From positions 1,178,001 to 1,242,000 of the forward strand of contig NZ_CP108677.1 in the NCBI RefSeq assembly GCF_035994945.1: 64,000 nt of DNA, given 5' to 3'. The DNA comes from Streptomyces sp. NBC_01216. GTDB taxonomy: Bacteria; Actinomycetota; Actinomycetes; Streptomycetales; Streptomycetaceae. The translations under genes and the position numbers were made by a program. Below, piece after piece: positions 15,725 through 25,144 of this stretch. Below the pieces are notes generated by a model that saw nothing but the letters and a program-made list of their open reading frames with translations, was not told the origin of the DNA and did no database searches. Each line of letters starts with the position of its first letter. Position 1 is the first letter of the stretch.

Positions 15725-16999
15725 CTACGCCTGGGGCGTGGTGTCCTCCCGGATCACCCGGCGCACGACGCTCAGCGCGCTGTCGGCGGCGGGCAGCCCG
15801 CAGTAGACGGCGGTCTGGAGGACGATCTCCCCGAGTTCGTCCGGGGTGAGTCCGCTACGCAGGGCGGCCCGGGTGTGCTCGGCCAGCGCGTCGTGGTGTC
15901 CGCCCGCGATCAGGACGCCGAGCGTGACGGCGCTGCGGGTGCGGCGGTCCAGCGTCTCCCTGCTCCACACCTCGCCGAAGGCGTAGCGGGTGACCAGCGA
16001 CTGGAAGTCCCGGTCGAGACCGTCGGCCGGCGCCCGGTCCGCATGGGCGTCGCCCAGGATCTCGCGGCGCAGGGCCAGGCCCCGCTCGTACGCGTCGGGG
16101 CGCTCCCCACCGCCCTCCGTACCGGGCGTGGTCGGGTCCGGGGCGCCCGCCGGCGGCGCGGAGACGACCGGCGCGGAGACGGGCGGCATCGCCGGCGCCT
16201 GCGGGACGCTCTGGGGGTCGTGCGCGGCTCCCGCGAAGTGGCCGACGAGCAGCTCCGTGACGGCGGCGGGCTGTTCCACCGGCGTGAGGTGCGAGGCGCC
16301 GGGGACGACGGCGAGCCGGGCGTCGGGTATCCCCGCGACCAGGGTGCGCGCCTCTGCGGGGCCCGTTACCTGGTCCTCCTCACCGACGACCACGAGCGCG
16401 GGGACGCCGACGCGGCCGAGCGCCTCACGGACGTCGAAGACGGCGAGCGCCTCGCAGGCGGCGACGTAGCAGCCGGGGTCGGTCGTTCGGACCATCTGCA
16501 CGGCCCATTCGACGATCGCGGGTTGGGCGGCGGCGAAGCCCGGAGTGAACCACCACTCGGGGGCGCTGCGGGCCATCGGCTCCAACCCGTTGGCCCGGAC
16601 GATCACCCCGCGCCGGTGGTACTCGTCGGGGGTGCCGAAACGAGGCGAGGTGGCGACCAGCGCCAGCGAGGCGAGCCGGTGCGGTGCCCGCAGCGCGAGG
16701 TCGAGGCCGACCGCGCCGCCGATCGAGGAGCCGGCGTAGCCGAAACGCCCCACACCGAGCTCGTCGAGGGTAGCGAGCACCCGGTCACCGAGTTCGGCGA
16801 CGGAACCGAAGGGGTGGGCGGGCGCGCCTCCGTGCCCCGGCAGGTCGAAGCGGACGACCCGCCACTGGCGGGCCAGTTCGGGAACCTGCCGGTCCCACAT
16901 GTGCCAGGTGGTGCCCAGCGAGGGACCCAGGACGAGCACGGGGGCGTCGTCCTGACCTTCGACACGGCATTGCAGGGTGTTCGGTGGTGTCTCGCTCAT
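15725..16999 (-). CDS. pcaL: Fused 3-oxoadipate enol-lactonase / 4-carboxymuconolactone decarboxylase
   Basis: 424 residues made of two beta-ketoadipate-pathway enzymes. Residues ~1-260 are an alpha/beta hydrolase (nucleophile S92 in YAGSSIGG, oxyanion GPSLGTTW, catalytic His in GASHLTP), the PcaD enol-lactonase. A Pro/Ala linker (~265-305) follows. Residues ~310-424 are the PcaC decarboxylase (RTRSAVTLGVLIAGGHHDAL, then LQTAVYCGLPAA). The two act in succession after protocatechuate ring cleavage. Such fusions are known in Streptomyces. No other pca gene is in the window, so this copy is isolated from its pathway here. The ATG at 16997-16999 starts the conserved N-terminus. Confidence 0.92.
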   Translation of the reverse strand: MSETPPNTLQCRVEGQDDAPVLVLGPSLGTTWHMWDRQVPELARQWRVVRFDLPGHGGAPAHPFGSVAELGDRVLATLDELGVGRFGYAGSSIGGAVGLDLALRAPHRLASLALVATSPRFGTPDEYHRRGVIVRANGLEPMARSAPEWWFTPGFAAAQPAIVEWAVQMVRTTDPGCYVAACEALAVFDVREALGRVGVPALVVVGEEDQVTGPAEARTLVAGIPDARLAVVPGASHLTPVEQPAAVTELLVGHFAGAAHDPQSVPQAPAMPPVSAPVVSAPPAGAPDPTTPGTEGGGERPDAYERGLALRREILGDAHADRAPADGLDRDFQSLVTRYAFGEVWSRETLDRRTRSAVTLGVLIAGGHHDALAEHTRAALRSGLTPDELGEIVLQTAVYCGLPAADSALSVVRRVIREDTTPQA

Positions 17000-17169
17000 C
17001 CTTCCGACCCTCTCATCCCCCACGAGATTCCACATCGGCGGGTCGGGCGTGCGTTCCGGAACGCGGCCCCGCCTCGGCCCGCCACGCCGACGCCGAACCG
17101 TGGCGGTCCCGCACCTCCGCCCTGGGGCCCGTGCGCCGGCCCCTCGTCCCGGGCCGGGTGTTCCTCCGG

Positions 17170-17210
17170 CTCAGAGCCTGTCGGCCGAAGGCCACCCGAC
17201 AGGCTCTCAG
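17170..17210 (-). repeat. Dispersed 3'-end palindrome, copy 4
   Basis: Minus-strand copy with near-perfect arms and the conserved loop. The stop codon of the cold-shock protein gene (17207-17209) lies inside the first arm (CTGAGAGCC). Confidence 0.9.
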
Positions 17211-17659
17211 CCCTCGACCCATCCGTGGTTCTTGGCGAACCGCAGCATCCCCAGGCGCACCTGGAGGATGTGCTCGGCGGTCAGCGAAGGCGCGGATTCC
17301 AGCAGGACCTCGGTGACGTCCCGCAGGTACTCCGCGGAGTCGAGCACGTCGCACAACACGTCCTCGCCGTCGCCGTCCACGGCCTGCCCGCTCGGGGACT
17401 CGGAGCGCCCGGGGAAGCCGGTCGCCGCACCTCCCGTCGGCCTGCCGCCGGGGATGCCGCCGGCGAGACGGACCGATGACGCCTTCAGGCCCCGGTCTCC
17501 CTGCTCGATCTCGAACTCGACCCTCAGGCCCTGCCTGATGGAGCTCTCGGGGACACGGAGGTCGTTCACATGCAGGAAGACGTCCTCGCCGCCGTGCTCG
17601 GGAGCGATGAACCCATAGCCCTTGACACTGTCGAACCGCACCACACGCCCGATGACCAT
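17207..17659 (-). CDS. Cold-shock-domain protein with C-terminal extension
   Basis: 150 residues. The N-terminal ~65 residues are a cold-shock domain: RNP1 KGYGFI (13-18) and RNP2 DVFLHV (26-31) bind single-stranded RNA or DNA. Ordinary CspA proteins stop at ~67 residues. This one continues with a Gly/Pro linker and a helical C-terminal module (EYLRDVTEVLLESAPSLTAE, residues ~110-130) of unknown function, a type found in Streptomyces. GGGAGG precedes the ATG at 17659. An upstream in-frame ATG (17749) lacks a ribosome site. Confidence 0.88.
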   Translation of the reverse strand: MVIGRVVRFDSVKGYGFIAPEHGGEDVFLHVNDLRVPESSIRQGLRVEFEIEQGDRGLKASSVRLAGGIPGGRPTGGAATGFPGRSESPSGQAVDGDGEDVLCDVLDSAEYLRDVTEVLLESAPSLTAEHILQVRLGMLRFAKNHGWVEG

Positions 17660-18007
17660 CACAGCAAACCTCCCGACGAACCCCCGGACCCCTGCCCGGG
17701 ATACCCCTGCCGGAGGGCGGCCCGGACCTCGGGACCGCTCCGGACACACCTCACGGCACGACCGCCCGGCCCTCGACGTCCCGTTGTCGGTGCCTCGCGG
17801 GTCACACCTGGGCCCATGGGTACTCGCGGGACAGCATAAGCGTCCCGCGGGTCCGGTGACCCGGTCACCGGGGAATCGCGGGACTCTCCCGCGCCGGGAG
17901 CCGGGAGCACGGGCGGCCGCGGCGGGAAGGCGGCGGTGGCCGACGGCTCCGCGCGCGTCGGTGTACGTGTCCGGGGCCGCGAGTCCGCCGTGCGGTCCGG
18001 AGCCCCG
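17660..18007. other. 348-nt gap: leader of the cold-shock gene plus two hairpins
   Basis: No gene is visible. Two inverted repeats lie close together: CGCGGGAC-N9-GTCCCGCG (17825-17849) and CCGGTGAC-CCG-GTCACCGG (17853-17871). They lie about 140 nt downstream of the gene ending at 18008 and could terminate its transcript, or fold in the leader of the cold-shock mRNA. No T run follows either. Confidence 0.45.
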
Positions 18008-18583
18008 TCAGGGGGTCGTGGTGGAGACGACGTACACCCGGGGTGCGGCCGGGTCGGTGAGGTCGACGGTGATGTCGTGGCCAGGGCGGGGCTTGTCCCG
18101 GCCGAGGGAGAGAGCCGACCAGTCCCGGTCCGACGGGAAGCGCCAGCCGACGATGCCCGCGTCCCGGTCGCTGACGGTGACGCTGCCCGGTTCCAGCCGG
18201 GAGCGGCTGGTGCCCACGTCCTCCAGGAAGGCGTCGAGCCGGTCGGCGCTGGTGGTGAACTGGACGTAGAGCCGGCTCGTCTTCCAGTTGCTGGTCTCGT
18301 AGTAGGCGACGTCCGTGGCGCGGCCGGGAATCGGCACCTCGAAGATGCGGCGCTTCATCTGGGAAGGCCAGTTGTCCTGGAGCCCGCCCGCCGAGGACTC
18401 GCGTTCCTTGTCCCGGCCGCTGTCGCGGCTCTGGCCGGCGGAGATCACCAGATAGCCGGCCGGGATGCCGACGAGCAGCACGATGGTGAGCGCCGTCAGG
18501 AACCGGCGGCGGATCATGTGGGGCCGGTTCTCGGGGAGCTTGCCGCACGGGTCGAGGGTGGCGGTCTCTGAGGGCACGGTCAT
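18008..18583 (-). CDS. Membrane-anchored protein of unknown function, coupled to the ROK kinase
   Basis: 191 residues. A basic patch (MIRRR) precedes one transmembrane helix at ~28-45 (FLTALTIVLLVGIPAGYL); the rest is probably extracellular. The exported part is beta-rich (VYVVSTTTP at the end) with DVAYYETSNWKTSRLYVQF, without a recognised family. The ATG overlaps the ROK kinase stop as ATGA, so it is translated from the same mRNA. It may be a sensor or assembly factor for the transport system, but the sequence does not show this. Confidence 0.75.
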   Translation of the reverse strand: MTVPSETATLDPCGKLPENRPHMIRRRFLTALTIVLLVGIPAGYLVISAGQSRDSGRDKERESSAGGLQDNWPSQMKRRIFEVPIPGRATDVAYYETSNWKTSRLYVQFTTSADRLDAFLEDVGTSRSRLEPGSVTVSDRDAGIVGWRFPSDRDWSALSLGRDKPRPGHDITVDLTDPAAPRVYVVSTTTP

Positions 18584-19782
18584 GAGTTCGGGTCCTGGGG
18601 GGTGCGGGGGGTGCGGCCCTCGGCGCCGCCGCGCAGGGCCTGGGCGTACCGTTCGTACCGTTCGTAGCGCTCGAGGCGGCGCCGGTTGGCGCGGCGGAAG
18701 CGGCGGGCGACGAGCCGGGCCAGGTCGGCGGCGCCGACCATGCCGGCCTCGGGGCCCAGCTGGGCCTTGGCGATCCGGGCCTCCGGACGGTAGCCGCGAC
18801 CGGTGAGGTGACGGCGGAAGGAATCCCGTGCCGGGCCGATCAGCAGGTCGTCGGCGGCGCTGACACCCCCGCCGATGACGAAGCAGGAGGGATCGAGGGC
18901 GGCGGCGAGATTGGCGATGCCGACGCCGAGCCACTGGCCGATGTCCTGGAGCAGTTCGACACACATGGCGTCGCCCTCGCGGGCCAGCTCGGTGATGAGT
19001 GGGCCGGTGATCTCGGGAACATGGCCTTTGACCCGCTCGATGATGCCGTAGGCGACCGGGGAGTCGGCCGCGGCCAGTTCACGGGCCTCGCGGACCAGGG
19101 CGTTGCCGGAGCTGTACTGCTCCCAGCAGCCGCGGTTGCCGCAGGGACAGCGGTGCCCGCCGGGGACGACCTGCATGTGGCCGAACTCGCCGGCCACGCC
19201 GTACTTGCCGCGCTTGACCTGGCCGTCCTCGAGGATCGCGCCGCCGATGCCGGTGCCGAGCGTGATCATGACGAGGTGCTCCTCACCGCGGCCCGCGCCG
19301 AAGCGCCACTCGGCCCAGGCCGCGGTGTTGGCGTCGTTGTCGACCATGACGGGGACGGCGAGGCGTGCCTGGAGGGAGTCGCGGAGCGGCTCGTTGCGCC
19401 AGGCGAGGTGCGGGGCGAAGAGCACGGTGGCCCGCTCGGCGTCGACCCAGCCGGCCGCGCCGATGCCGACGGCGTGGACGTCGTGCCGGTCGGAGAGGTC
19501 CAGGACCAGTTCGACGATGGTGTCCTCGACCACCTGGGGGCTCTTGGACTTGTCGGGCGTCTCGGCGCGGACCTTCTCCAGGATGGTGCCGTCGGCGTCG
19601 ACCACCCCGGCCATGACCTTCGTACCGCCGATGTCGATGCCCACGGTGGGCACCCGGGGGGCCGTGAGGTGGGAGCGGCGCTCGCGCGTGCCGACGGTCC
19701 GCAGCACGGTGGCGCGGGCGGCGCCGGGGGCGCCACCGGCTCGCAGCGCGCGCGGGAGGGTGCGGTCGCGGTAGGTACTCAT
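18580..19782 (-). CDS. ROK-family sugar kinase (glucokinase-like)
   Basis: 400 residues. The phosphate loop VGIDIGGTKV is at ~47-56 and the catalytic aspartate is D150 in VDNDAN. The ROK zinc signature GHRCPCGNRGCWEQYSSG (~209-226) supplies the Cys ligands C212, C214 and C219. A ~40-residue basic N-terminal extension and an Arg/Tyr-rich C-terminus flank the core, as in Streptomyces glucokinase paralogues. It would phosphorylate the sugar imported by the upstream ABC transporter. It starts 77 nt after the ATPase gene and overlaps the next gene as ATGA. Exact sugar unknown. Confidence 0.9.
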   Translation of the reverse strand: MSTYRDRTLPRALRAGGAPGAARATVLRTVGTRERRSHLTAPRVPTVGIDIGGTKVMAGVVDADGTILEKVRAETPDKSKSPQVVEDTIVELVLDLSDRHDVHAVGIGAAGWVDAERATVLFAPHLAWRNEPLRDSLQARLAVPVMVDNDANTAAWAEWRFGAGRGEEHLVMITLGTGIGGAILEDGQVKRGKYGVAGEFGHMQVVPGGHRCPCGNRGCWEQYSSGNALVREARELAAADSPVAYGIIERVKGHVPEITGPLITELAREGDAMCVELLQDIGQWLGVGIANLAAALDPSCFVIGGGVSAADDLLIGPARDSFRRHLTGRGYRPEARIAKAQLGPEAGMVGAADLARLVARRFRRANRRRLERYERYERYAQALRGGAEGRTPRTPQDPNS

Positions 19783-19859
19783 CGGCTCGATTCTGCCAGG
19801 TGCGGTGCCGGGGAGCCGGTCACGACGGCGACCGCGTCGTGACCGGTGACGCGCCGCTG

Positions 19860-20669
19860 CTACGGGGGCGTGGGGCGCTCCAGCTCGTGCCGGAGATCGT
19901 CCAGTTCGCTGCCGCCCGCCATCTGCCGGGTCAACTCGTCGAGAGTGACCGAGTCCTTGGTGTGGCCGGCGGCCATCACACCGCGTTTGAGCAGCACGAA
20001 CCGGTCGCCGACCAGGAAGGCGTGGTGCGGGTTGTGGGTGATGAGTACCACTCCGAGGCCCTGGTCACGTGCGGCAGCCACATACTTCAGCACCACGCCG
20101 GACTGCTTCACGCCGAGGGCGGCGGTCGGCTCGTCGAGGACGAGGACCCTGGCTCCGAAGTGGACGGCGCGGGCGATGGCGACGCACTGCCGTTCGCCGC
20201 CCGAGAGGGTGCCGATCGGCTGGTCGACGTCGCGCAGGTCGATGCCCATGCGCAAGAGCTCGGTCCGGGTGGTCTCCCGCATCAGGCCGACATCGAGGCG
20301 CCTGAAGGGGCCGGTGCCCCTGGTCGGCTCGGAGCCGAGGAAGAAGTTCCGCCAGACCGGCATGAGGGGGACGACTGCCAGGTCCTGGTAGACGGTGGCG
20401 ATCCCGCGGTCGAGGGCTTCGCGGGGGCTGGCCAGGGCGACCTCCTTCCCTTCGATCCGGAAGGTGCCGGCGTCGTGCCGGTGCAGCCCAGCGATGATCT
20501 TGATGAGGGTGGACTTGCCGGCGCCGTTGTCCCCGAGGACGCAGGTGATCTCGCCGGCCCGGACCTCCAGGGAGACCCCTTCGAGGGCCCGGATGTTGCC
20601 GTAGTGCTTGCTGACGCCGTCCAGTTCCACCAGCGGGGTGGGAGGGGCGGTCTGCGGCTCGGTGCTCAT
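19860..20669 (-). CDS. CUT2-type sugar ABC transporter, ATP-binding protein
   Basis: 269 residues with a single nucleotide-binding domain: Walker A GDNGAGKS (46-53), signature LSGGERQ (~150), Walker [11 protein letters not shown], and H-loop LITHNPHHA. Most ribose/xylose (CUT2) ATPases carry two fused domains of ~500 residues; the single-domain form resembles the fructose FrcA type. It begins with an ATGA overlap to the permease stop, so it belongs to the SBP-permease-ATPase-kinase operon. Confidence 0.92.
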   Translation of the reverse strand: MSTEPQTAPPTPLVELDGVSKHYGNIRALEGVSLEVRAGEITCVLGDNGAGKSTLIKIIAGLHRHDAGTFRIEGKEVALASPREALDRGIATVYQDLAVVPLMPVWRNFFLGSEPTRGTGPFRRLDVGLMRETTRTELLRMGIDLRDVDQPIGTLSGGERQCVAIARAVHFGARVLVLDEPTAALGVKQSGVVLKYVAAARDQGLGVVLITHNPHHAFLVGDRFVLLKRGVMAAGHTKDSVTLDELTRQMAGGSELDDLRHELERPTPP

Positions 20670-21715
20670 TTCACGGCCTCCACACGCCGGCGGATCCAGG
20701 CGTTCAGCAGCGTCGCCAGGAGGAGCATCGCCCCCAGGAAGAACTTGAACCAGTCCGGATTCCACTCCGCGTACACGATGCCCTTGCTGGTCATGCCGAA
20801 GATGAGCGCGCCGACCGCGGAGCCGATGGCCGAGCCGTAGCCGCCGGTGATCAGGCAGCCGCCGATGACGGCCGCGATGATGTAGATCAGTTCGTTGCCG
20901 ACACCCTCGCCTGACTGGACGACCTCGAAGGAGAAGAGCAGGTGCTGGCCGGAGATCCAGGCGCAGAAGGCCACGCCCATGTAGAGCCCGGTCTTCGTCC
21001 GGAAGACCGGCACCCCGACCGCCCGGGCCGCGTCGGCGCCCCCGCCGACGGCGAAGATCCAGTTGCCGGCGCGGGTACGCAGCAGGACCCAGGTGGCCAC
21101 GGCCACCAGGGCGATCCACCACAGGATGGTGACCTTCAGCTCGACGCCGCCGACGGTCCACTGGGAGGCGAAGAGCTTCCGGGCGGACGGGAAGCCCTCC
21201 ATGTCGGCGATCGACTTGGTGGAGACCGTTCCGCTGATCAGCTTGGTGAAACCGAGGTTGAGACCGGTCAGCATCAGGAAGGTGCCCAGGGTGATGATGA
21301 AGCTGGGCAGTCCGGTGCGGGACAGCAGGAACCCGTTGAAGACCCCGACGGCGAGGGTGACGAGCAGCGAGACTCCGACACCGACCCAGACGTTGGCGGT
21401 CATCTGGTAGCTGAACATCGCCGAGACCAGTGCCGAGGTCGTGACCAGGACGCCGGCCGACAGGTCGAACTCGCCGCCGATCATCAGGAGGGCGACGGGC
21501 ACGGCCATGATGCCGATGGTGGAGGCCGCGTAGAGGACCGTACCGAGGCTGGAACCGCGCAGGAAGCCGTCCGCGACGACCGAGAAGAACAGGAAGACTG
21601 CGATCGCGCCCACCACCGAGCCCAGCTCGGGGCGGGCCAGCAGCTTCTTCAGCCGCGAGGTGCGCAGCAGCCGCTCGTCGACGTGGTCGGTCGCCGGTGG
21701 GGCGGCGGCGCTCAT
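20666..21715 (-). CDS. CUT2-type sugar ABC transporter, permease
   Basis: 349 residues, about ten hydrophobic helices, BPD_transp_2 family. Typical motifs are [39 protein letters not shown] and [19 protein letters not shown], the conserved regions of RbsC/FrcB-type permeases. It overlaps the binding-protein gene (ATGA at its start) and the ATPase gene (ATGA at its end), giving tight translational coupling across the transporter. Confidence 0.93.
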   Translation of the reverse strand: MSAAAPPATDHVDERLLRTSRLKKLLARPELGSVVGAIAVFLFFSVVADGFLRGSSLGTVLYAASTIGIMAVPVALLMIGGEFDLSAGVLVTTSALVSAMFSYQMTANVWVGVGVSLLVTLAVGVFNGFLLSRTGLPSFIITLGTFLMLTGLNLGFTKLISGTVSTKSIADMEGFPSARKLFASQWTVGGVELKVTILWWIALVAVATWVLLRTRAGNWIFAVGGGADAARAVGVPVFRTKTGLYMGVAFCAWISGQHLLFSFEVVQSGEGVGNELIYIIAAVIGGCLITGGYGSAIGSAVGALIFGMTSKGIVYAEWNPDWFKFFLGAMLLLATLLNAWIRRRVEAVK

Positions 21716-22731
21716 CGGGTGCCCCGCTCGGTGTACTCCCGGAGCGCGGCGGCGTCGTCCTTGGTGATGATCTGTGGCCCGGTGAGCACGGGCAGGCCCC
21801 CGCCGAGGACGTCGGCGTTGTACCTGTACAGCCAGAGCAGGTCCACCGCCTCGTAGCCCTGCAGGTAGGGCTGCTGGTCGACGGCGAACCCGAGGGTCCC
21901 GGCGGCGAGCGCGCCGGCGACCTTGGCGTTGAGGTCGAAGGTGTCGACCTCGGCCGTGCTCCCTGCGGACTTCCTGGCCTGGACGGCGGCGTCCGCGAAG
22001 GGAGCTCCGAGGGTGACGACCGCGTCGACGGACGGGTCGGCCTGCAGTTTGGCGAGGATGGACGCCTGGACGTCGGGCATGTTGGTGCCGTCGACGTAGA
22101 GGTTCACCAGTTCGCCGCCGAAGGTCTTCTTCGCACCGGCGCACCGCTGCTCGTGGCCGATGTTGCCCTGCTCGTGCAGGACGCAGAGGGCCTTCTTGCG
22201 GCCCCGCTTGTCGAGTTCCTCGCCTACGGCCTCGCCCGCAACGGTCTCGTCCTGGCCGATGTGGGTGAGCGCGCCGTACGCCTTCGAGCGGTCGGCCCCG
22301 GAGTTGACGGTGATCACCGGGATGCCGGCCTTCACGGCCTTCTCGACGGCGGCCCTCATCGCGTCGGGCTTGGCGAGGGTGACGATCAGCCCGTCGACCC
22401 CCTTCGCGACGTACGAGTCGACGAGCTGCGCCTGCTGCTGGGCCTCGTCGCTGTGTGCGTAGAGGAAGTTGACGTTGTCCTTGACGGCCGCCTGCTCGGC
22501 GCCGTTCTGGACGATGTCCCAGAAGGTGTCGCCATCGCCGGAGTGGGTCACCATGGCGAAGGTCCACCTGGGGGTGTTCACGGCCGCCCGGCCCTGAGCG
22601 GCTGCCGCCTTGCGGGCGTCCTCGGCACGTTTGCCTCCGGTGCTGCTGCACCCCGCGAGCGTGGCGCCGAGCACCACCGCGAGCACGGCGCCGATCGCCG
22701 CGCGTACCCCTCCTGTCCGAACCCTGGTCAC
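21712..22731 (-). CDS. Sugar-binding lipoprotein of the CUT2 ABC transporter
   Basis: About 339 residues. A lipoprotein signal with lipobox LAGC puts the lipidated Cys at residue 28. The periplasmic-binding-protein type I fold follows ([48 protein letters not shown]). An in-frame ATG lies at 22782, but AAAGGAGG stands before the GTG at 22731 and gives a standard signal peptide. I therefore choose the GTG. Similarity is to fructose/inositol/ribose binding proteins. The divergent Gfo/Idh dehydrogenase makes a polyol such as inositol attractive, but this is inference. Confidence 0.9.
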   Translation of the reverse strand: MTRVRTGGVRAAIGAVLAVVLGATLAGCSSTGGKRAEDARKAAAAQGRAAVNTPRWTFAMVTHSGDGDTFWDIVQNGAEQAAVKDNVNFLYAHSDEAQQQAQLVDSYVAKGVDGLIVTLAKPDAMRAAVEKAVKAGIPVITVNSGADRSKAYGALTHIGQDETVAGEAVGEELDKRGRKKALCVLHEQGNIGHEQRCAGAKKTFGGELVNLYVDGTNMPDVQASILAKLQADPSVDAVVTLGAPFADAAVQARKSAGSTAEVDTFDLNAKVAGALAAGTLGFAVDQQPYLQGYEAVDLLWLYRYNADVLGGGLPVLTGPQIITKDDAAALREYTERGTR

Positions 22732-22819
22732 GAGGCCGTGCCCTCCTTTGTGTCCTTCTGCGTGCATTGCAGTATCGGTCATGGGGGTAGCACGGATCGT
22801 CAGCGGGTCGGGGGACAGC

Positions 22820-23578
22820 TCAGGGGCGGGCGAGCAGCTGGAATTCGAAGGAGTAGCGGGACGCGCGGTACAGGTGCGAGGCGAACTCGACGGCGCGGCC
22901 GGTGTCGTCGAACGTGGTGCGTTCCATCGTCAGCAAGGGGGCGTGCCGTTGCTCGGCCAGCGGTTCCGCCTCCGCCGGGGTCGCCGCTCGGGCGCCGATC
23001 GTCTGCCGGGCGCTGTGGAGGGTGACACCGGCGCCGCGCAGGAGCCGGTAGAGGCCGGTGACCTCCAGGCTCCCGCCGTCCGGGTCGAGGAGCCCGGCCG
23101 GCAGGTGGTTGCGCAGCAGGGCCATCGGCGCGCCGTGCGCCGTGCGCAGCCGTTCCAGTCGGTGGACATCGCTGCCCTCCGGTATGCCGAGGGCGGCGGC
23201 GACCCGGGCGTCAGCCGGTTCGGTGTGGCTGGCGAGGACGACGGTGGCGGGGCACTGTCCGGCCGCCTCCAGGTCGTCGTAGAGGCTGCTCGGCTCCAGG
23301 GGGCGCCGGACCCTGCTGTGCAGGACCTGGGTGCCGACTCCCCGGCGGCGTACGAGCAGGCCCTTGTCGACGAGCGACTGGATGGCCTGGCGGACCGTGG
23401 GCCGGGACAGTCCGAGGCGGGCGGCGAGGTCGATCTCGTTCCCGAGCAGGCTGCCGGGCGTCAGCACCCCGTCCTCGATCGCCGCCTCCAGCTGCCGGGC
23501 GAGCTGGTGGTAGAGCGGGACCGGGCTGGAGCGGTCCACGGAGAACGGCGGGAGAACGGCGGACGACGGCTTGGACAC
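22820..23578 (-). CDS. GntR-family (HutC-type) transcriptional regulator
   Basis: 252 residues. An N-terminal winged helix (VPLYHQLARQLEAAIEDG, then RLGLSRPTVRQAIQSLVDKG, ~20-85) is followed by a UTRA effector domain (ASHTEPADARVAAALGI to the C-terminal FEFQLLARP). It lies 88 nt upstream of the sugar-binding protein on the same strand and divergent from the Gfo/Idh gene, so it very likely controls both. A TTGTC-CT-GACAA palindrome in the divergent gap is the likely operator. The GTG start at 23578 has no clear ribosome site; a leaderless transcript is possible. Confidence 0.9.
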   Translation of the reverse strand: MSKPSSAVLPPFSVDRSSPVPLYHQLARQLEAAIEDGVLTPGSLLGNEIDLAARLGLSRPTVRQAIQSLVDKGLLVRRRGVGTQVLHSRVRRPLEPSSLYDDLEAAGQCPATVVLASHTEPADARVAAALGIPEGSDVHRLERLRTAHGAPMALLRNHLPAGLLDPDGGSLEVTGLYRLLRGAGVTLHSARQTIGARAATPAEAEPLAEQRHAPLLTMERTTFDDTGRAVEFASHLYRASRYSFEFQLLARP

Positions 23579-23627
23579 GCAGGGGAGCGTAGCCGCAGGG
23601 GCGGACGGCAGGAAGGGGTACGTCCGG

Positions 23628-23639
23628 TTGTCCTGACAA
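23628..23639. promoter_or_regulatory. Candidate GntR operator TTGTC-CT-GACAA and -35 element
   Basis: A perfect 5-bp inverted repeat lies between the divergent gntR and gfo genes, 50 nt from each. It is followed at 23643-23648 by TTGACA, a consensus -35 hexamer for the plus-strand gene. A -10 17 bp later (CACCTT) would place the transcript start at or near the ATG at 23678, suggesting a leaderless mRNA. Confidence 0.6.
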
Positions 23640-23677
23640 TCCTTGACAGGGCGCCGTCCCGGCACCACCTTGGGGCC

Positions 23678-24703
23678 ATGCGCATCGGACTGATCGGAAC
23701 GGGCCGTATCGGGGCCTTCCACGCGGGTGCACTCGCCCGCCATCCCGCGGTCGGGTCGCTGGTCCTGGCGGACGCCGACACGCCGCGGGCCGCCCGGGTC
23801 GCGGGGGCGCTGGGCGCTCAGGCCGTCCCGACCGTCGACGCCCTGCTCGGTGACGCCCTCGACGCCGTCGTGATCACCTCCGCCACCGCCACCCACGCCG
23901 GACTCATCGCCCTTGCCGCCCGCGCCGGGCTCCCCGCCTTCTGCGAGAAGCCGATCGCCCTGGACGTGCCCGGCACGCTGGGCGCGCTCCGGGCCGTGGA
24001 GAGCGCGGGCACCGAACTCCAACTGGGATTCATGCGCCGCTTCGACGCCGGCTACCGGGCGGCCCGTGAGTCGGTGCGCACGGGGCGGCTCGGACGGCTG
24101 CACACGGTCCGCACCGTGTCCTCCGACCCGGCCCCGCCGCCCGCCGGGTATCTCCCGCTCTCCGGTGGCCTCTACCGGGACTGTCTGGTGCACGACTTCG
24201 ACATCCTGCGCTGGGTGACCGGCCGCGAGGTCGTCGAGGTGTACGCGAGTGGCTCGGACGCCGGGCCCCCGGTGTTCCGCGAAGCCGGTGACGTCGGGAC
24301 GGCCGCGGCCCTGCTCACCCTCGACGACGGGACGCTCGCCACCGCCACGGCGACCCGTTGCAACGGCGCCGGGTACGACGTGCGGATGGAGCTGGCCGGG
24401 GAGCGGGACCAGATCGCCGTGGGCCTGGACGACCGCACTCCGCTGACTTCGGTGGAACCGCAGGGCCCGCCGGCCGCCGTCAAGCCGTGGCCCGGATTCC
24501 TGGAGCGGTTCGCCCCGGCGTACGAAGCCGAACTCGACGCGTTCGTCCGCCTGGTGCGCGGTGAGCGGGCCAACCCGTGCGACGGCCGTGAGGCGCTGGA
24601 GGCACTGCGGGTCGCCGAGGCGTGCGAGCTCTCCCGCCGTGAGCGGCGCCCGGTCGCCCTGGCCGAGATCCCTCCGGGCGGGGGCCCGGAGCCTGTCGGG
24701 TGA
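23678..24703 (+). CDS. Gfo/Idh/MocA oxidoreductase (inositol 2-dehydrogenase-like)
   Basis: 341 residues. The NAD(P)-binding motif GLIGTGRIGAFHAG is at the N-terminus, followed by the family catalytic lysine in FCEKPIALDV and the substrate-site signature YRDCLVHDFDILRW, with conserved Asp and His as in myo-inositol dehydrogenases. LGFMRRFD is another IolG-like segment. It would oxidise a sugar or cyclitol imported by the adjacent transporter. The last codons (PEPVG) and the stop TGA are formed by half of a dispersed palindrome, so the C-terminus may have been altered. Confidence 0.88.
   Translation: MRIGLIGTGRIGAFHAGALARHPAVGSLVLADADTPRAARVAGALGAQAVPTVDALLGDALDAVVITSATATHAGLIALAARAGLPAFCEKPIALDVPGTLGALRAVESAGTELQLGFMRRFDAGYRAARESVRTGRLGRLHTVRTVSSDPAPPPAGYLPLSGGLYRDCLVHDFDILRWVTGREVVEVYASGSDAGPPVFREAGDVGTAAALLTLDDGTLATATATRCNGAGYDVRMELAGERDQIAVGLDDRTPLTSVEPQGPPAAVKPWPGFLERFAPAYEAELDAFVRLVRGERANPCDGREALEALRVAEACELSRRERRPVALAEIPPGGGPEPVG
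24688..24703 (+). repeat. Half copy of the dispersed palindrome (copy 5)
   Basis: GAGCCTGTCGGGTG matches the left arm and loop start of the full element, then the match ends abruptly at the border of the IS200-like relic. The right half is not found on the far side of the relic, where only GACAGG near 25230 is similar. Confidence 0.7.
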
Positions 24704-24744
24704 CCCACGAGGTCGTACGCACGGATCATCCGGCCCACCCCCTT

Positions 24745-25134
24745 TCCTGGTCGTCGTATACGACCTTCATGCTCACTTGGTTTTCGGCACGAGGTACCGG
24801 CGGGAAGTCTTCGACGACGACATGCTGACGCGCTGCGAAGCGATGATGCGGGAGGTCTGCGCCGACTTCGTAGGCCGAGCTGGTCGAGTTCGACGGTGAG
24901 GAGGACCACGTGCACCTCCTTGTCCACTACCCGCCGAAGGTCGCCCTGTCGAAGCTGGTCAACAGCCTCAAGGGCGTCAGCTCCCGGTACCTGCGAGCCG
25001 AGTACACCGGGCGGATCAACCCGATCGGCATGGGGTCGGTGTTCTGGTCCGGCTCCTACTTCGCCGGGTCCTGCGGTGGCGCACCGCCGGCCGTCGTCAC
25101 GGAGTACATCGAGAGCCACAAGCGCCCAGACTGA
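24745..25134 (+). pseudogene. tnpA: IS200/IS605-family transposase tnpA relic, frameshifted
   Basis: Two overlapping frames together give a Y1 HUH transposase of ~130 residues. Frame A reads VVYDLHAHLVFGTRYRREVF and then MLTRCEAMMREVCADF. After one extra base near 24873 the homology continues in frame B as ELVEFDGEEDHVHLLVHYPP, then KVALSKLVNSLKGVSSRYL and ends VVTEYIESHKRPD. The HUH pair is present (DHVHLLVHY); the catalytic Tyr region SYFAGSCGG is retained. The N-terminal start codon and left end are missing. The single-base frameshift makes it inactive unless ribosomes slip, for which no slippery site is seen. Confidence 0.88.
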
Positions 25135-25144
25135 CCGTCACCCC

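Noticed and set aside
24745..25134. Programmed frameshift giving an active IS200 transposase
   Set aside because: No slippery heptamer is present at the single-base insertion, and the N-terminal start is missing; decay is simpler.
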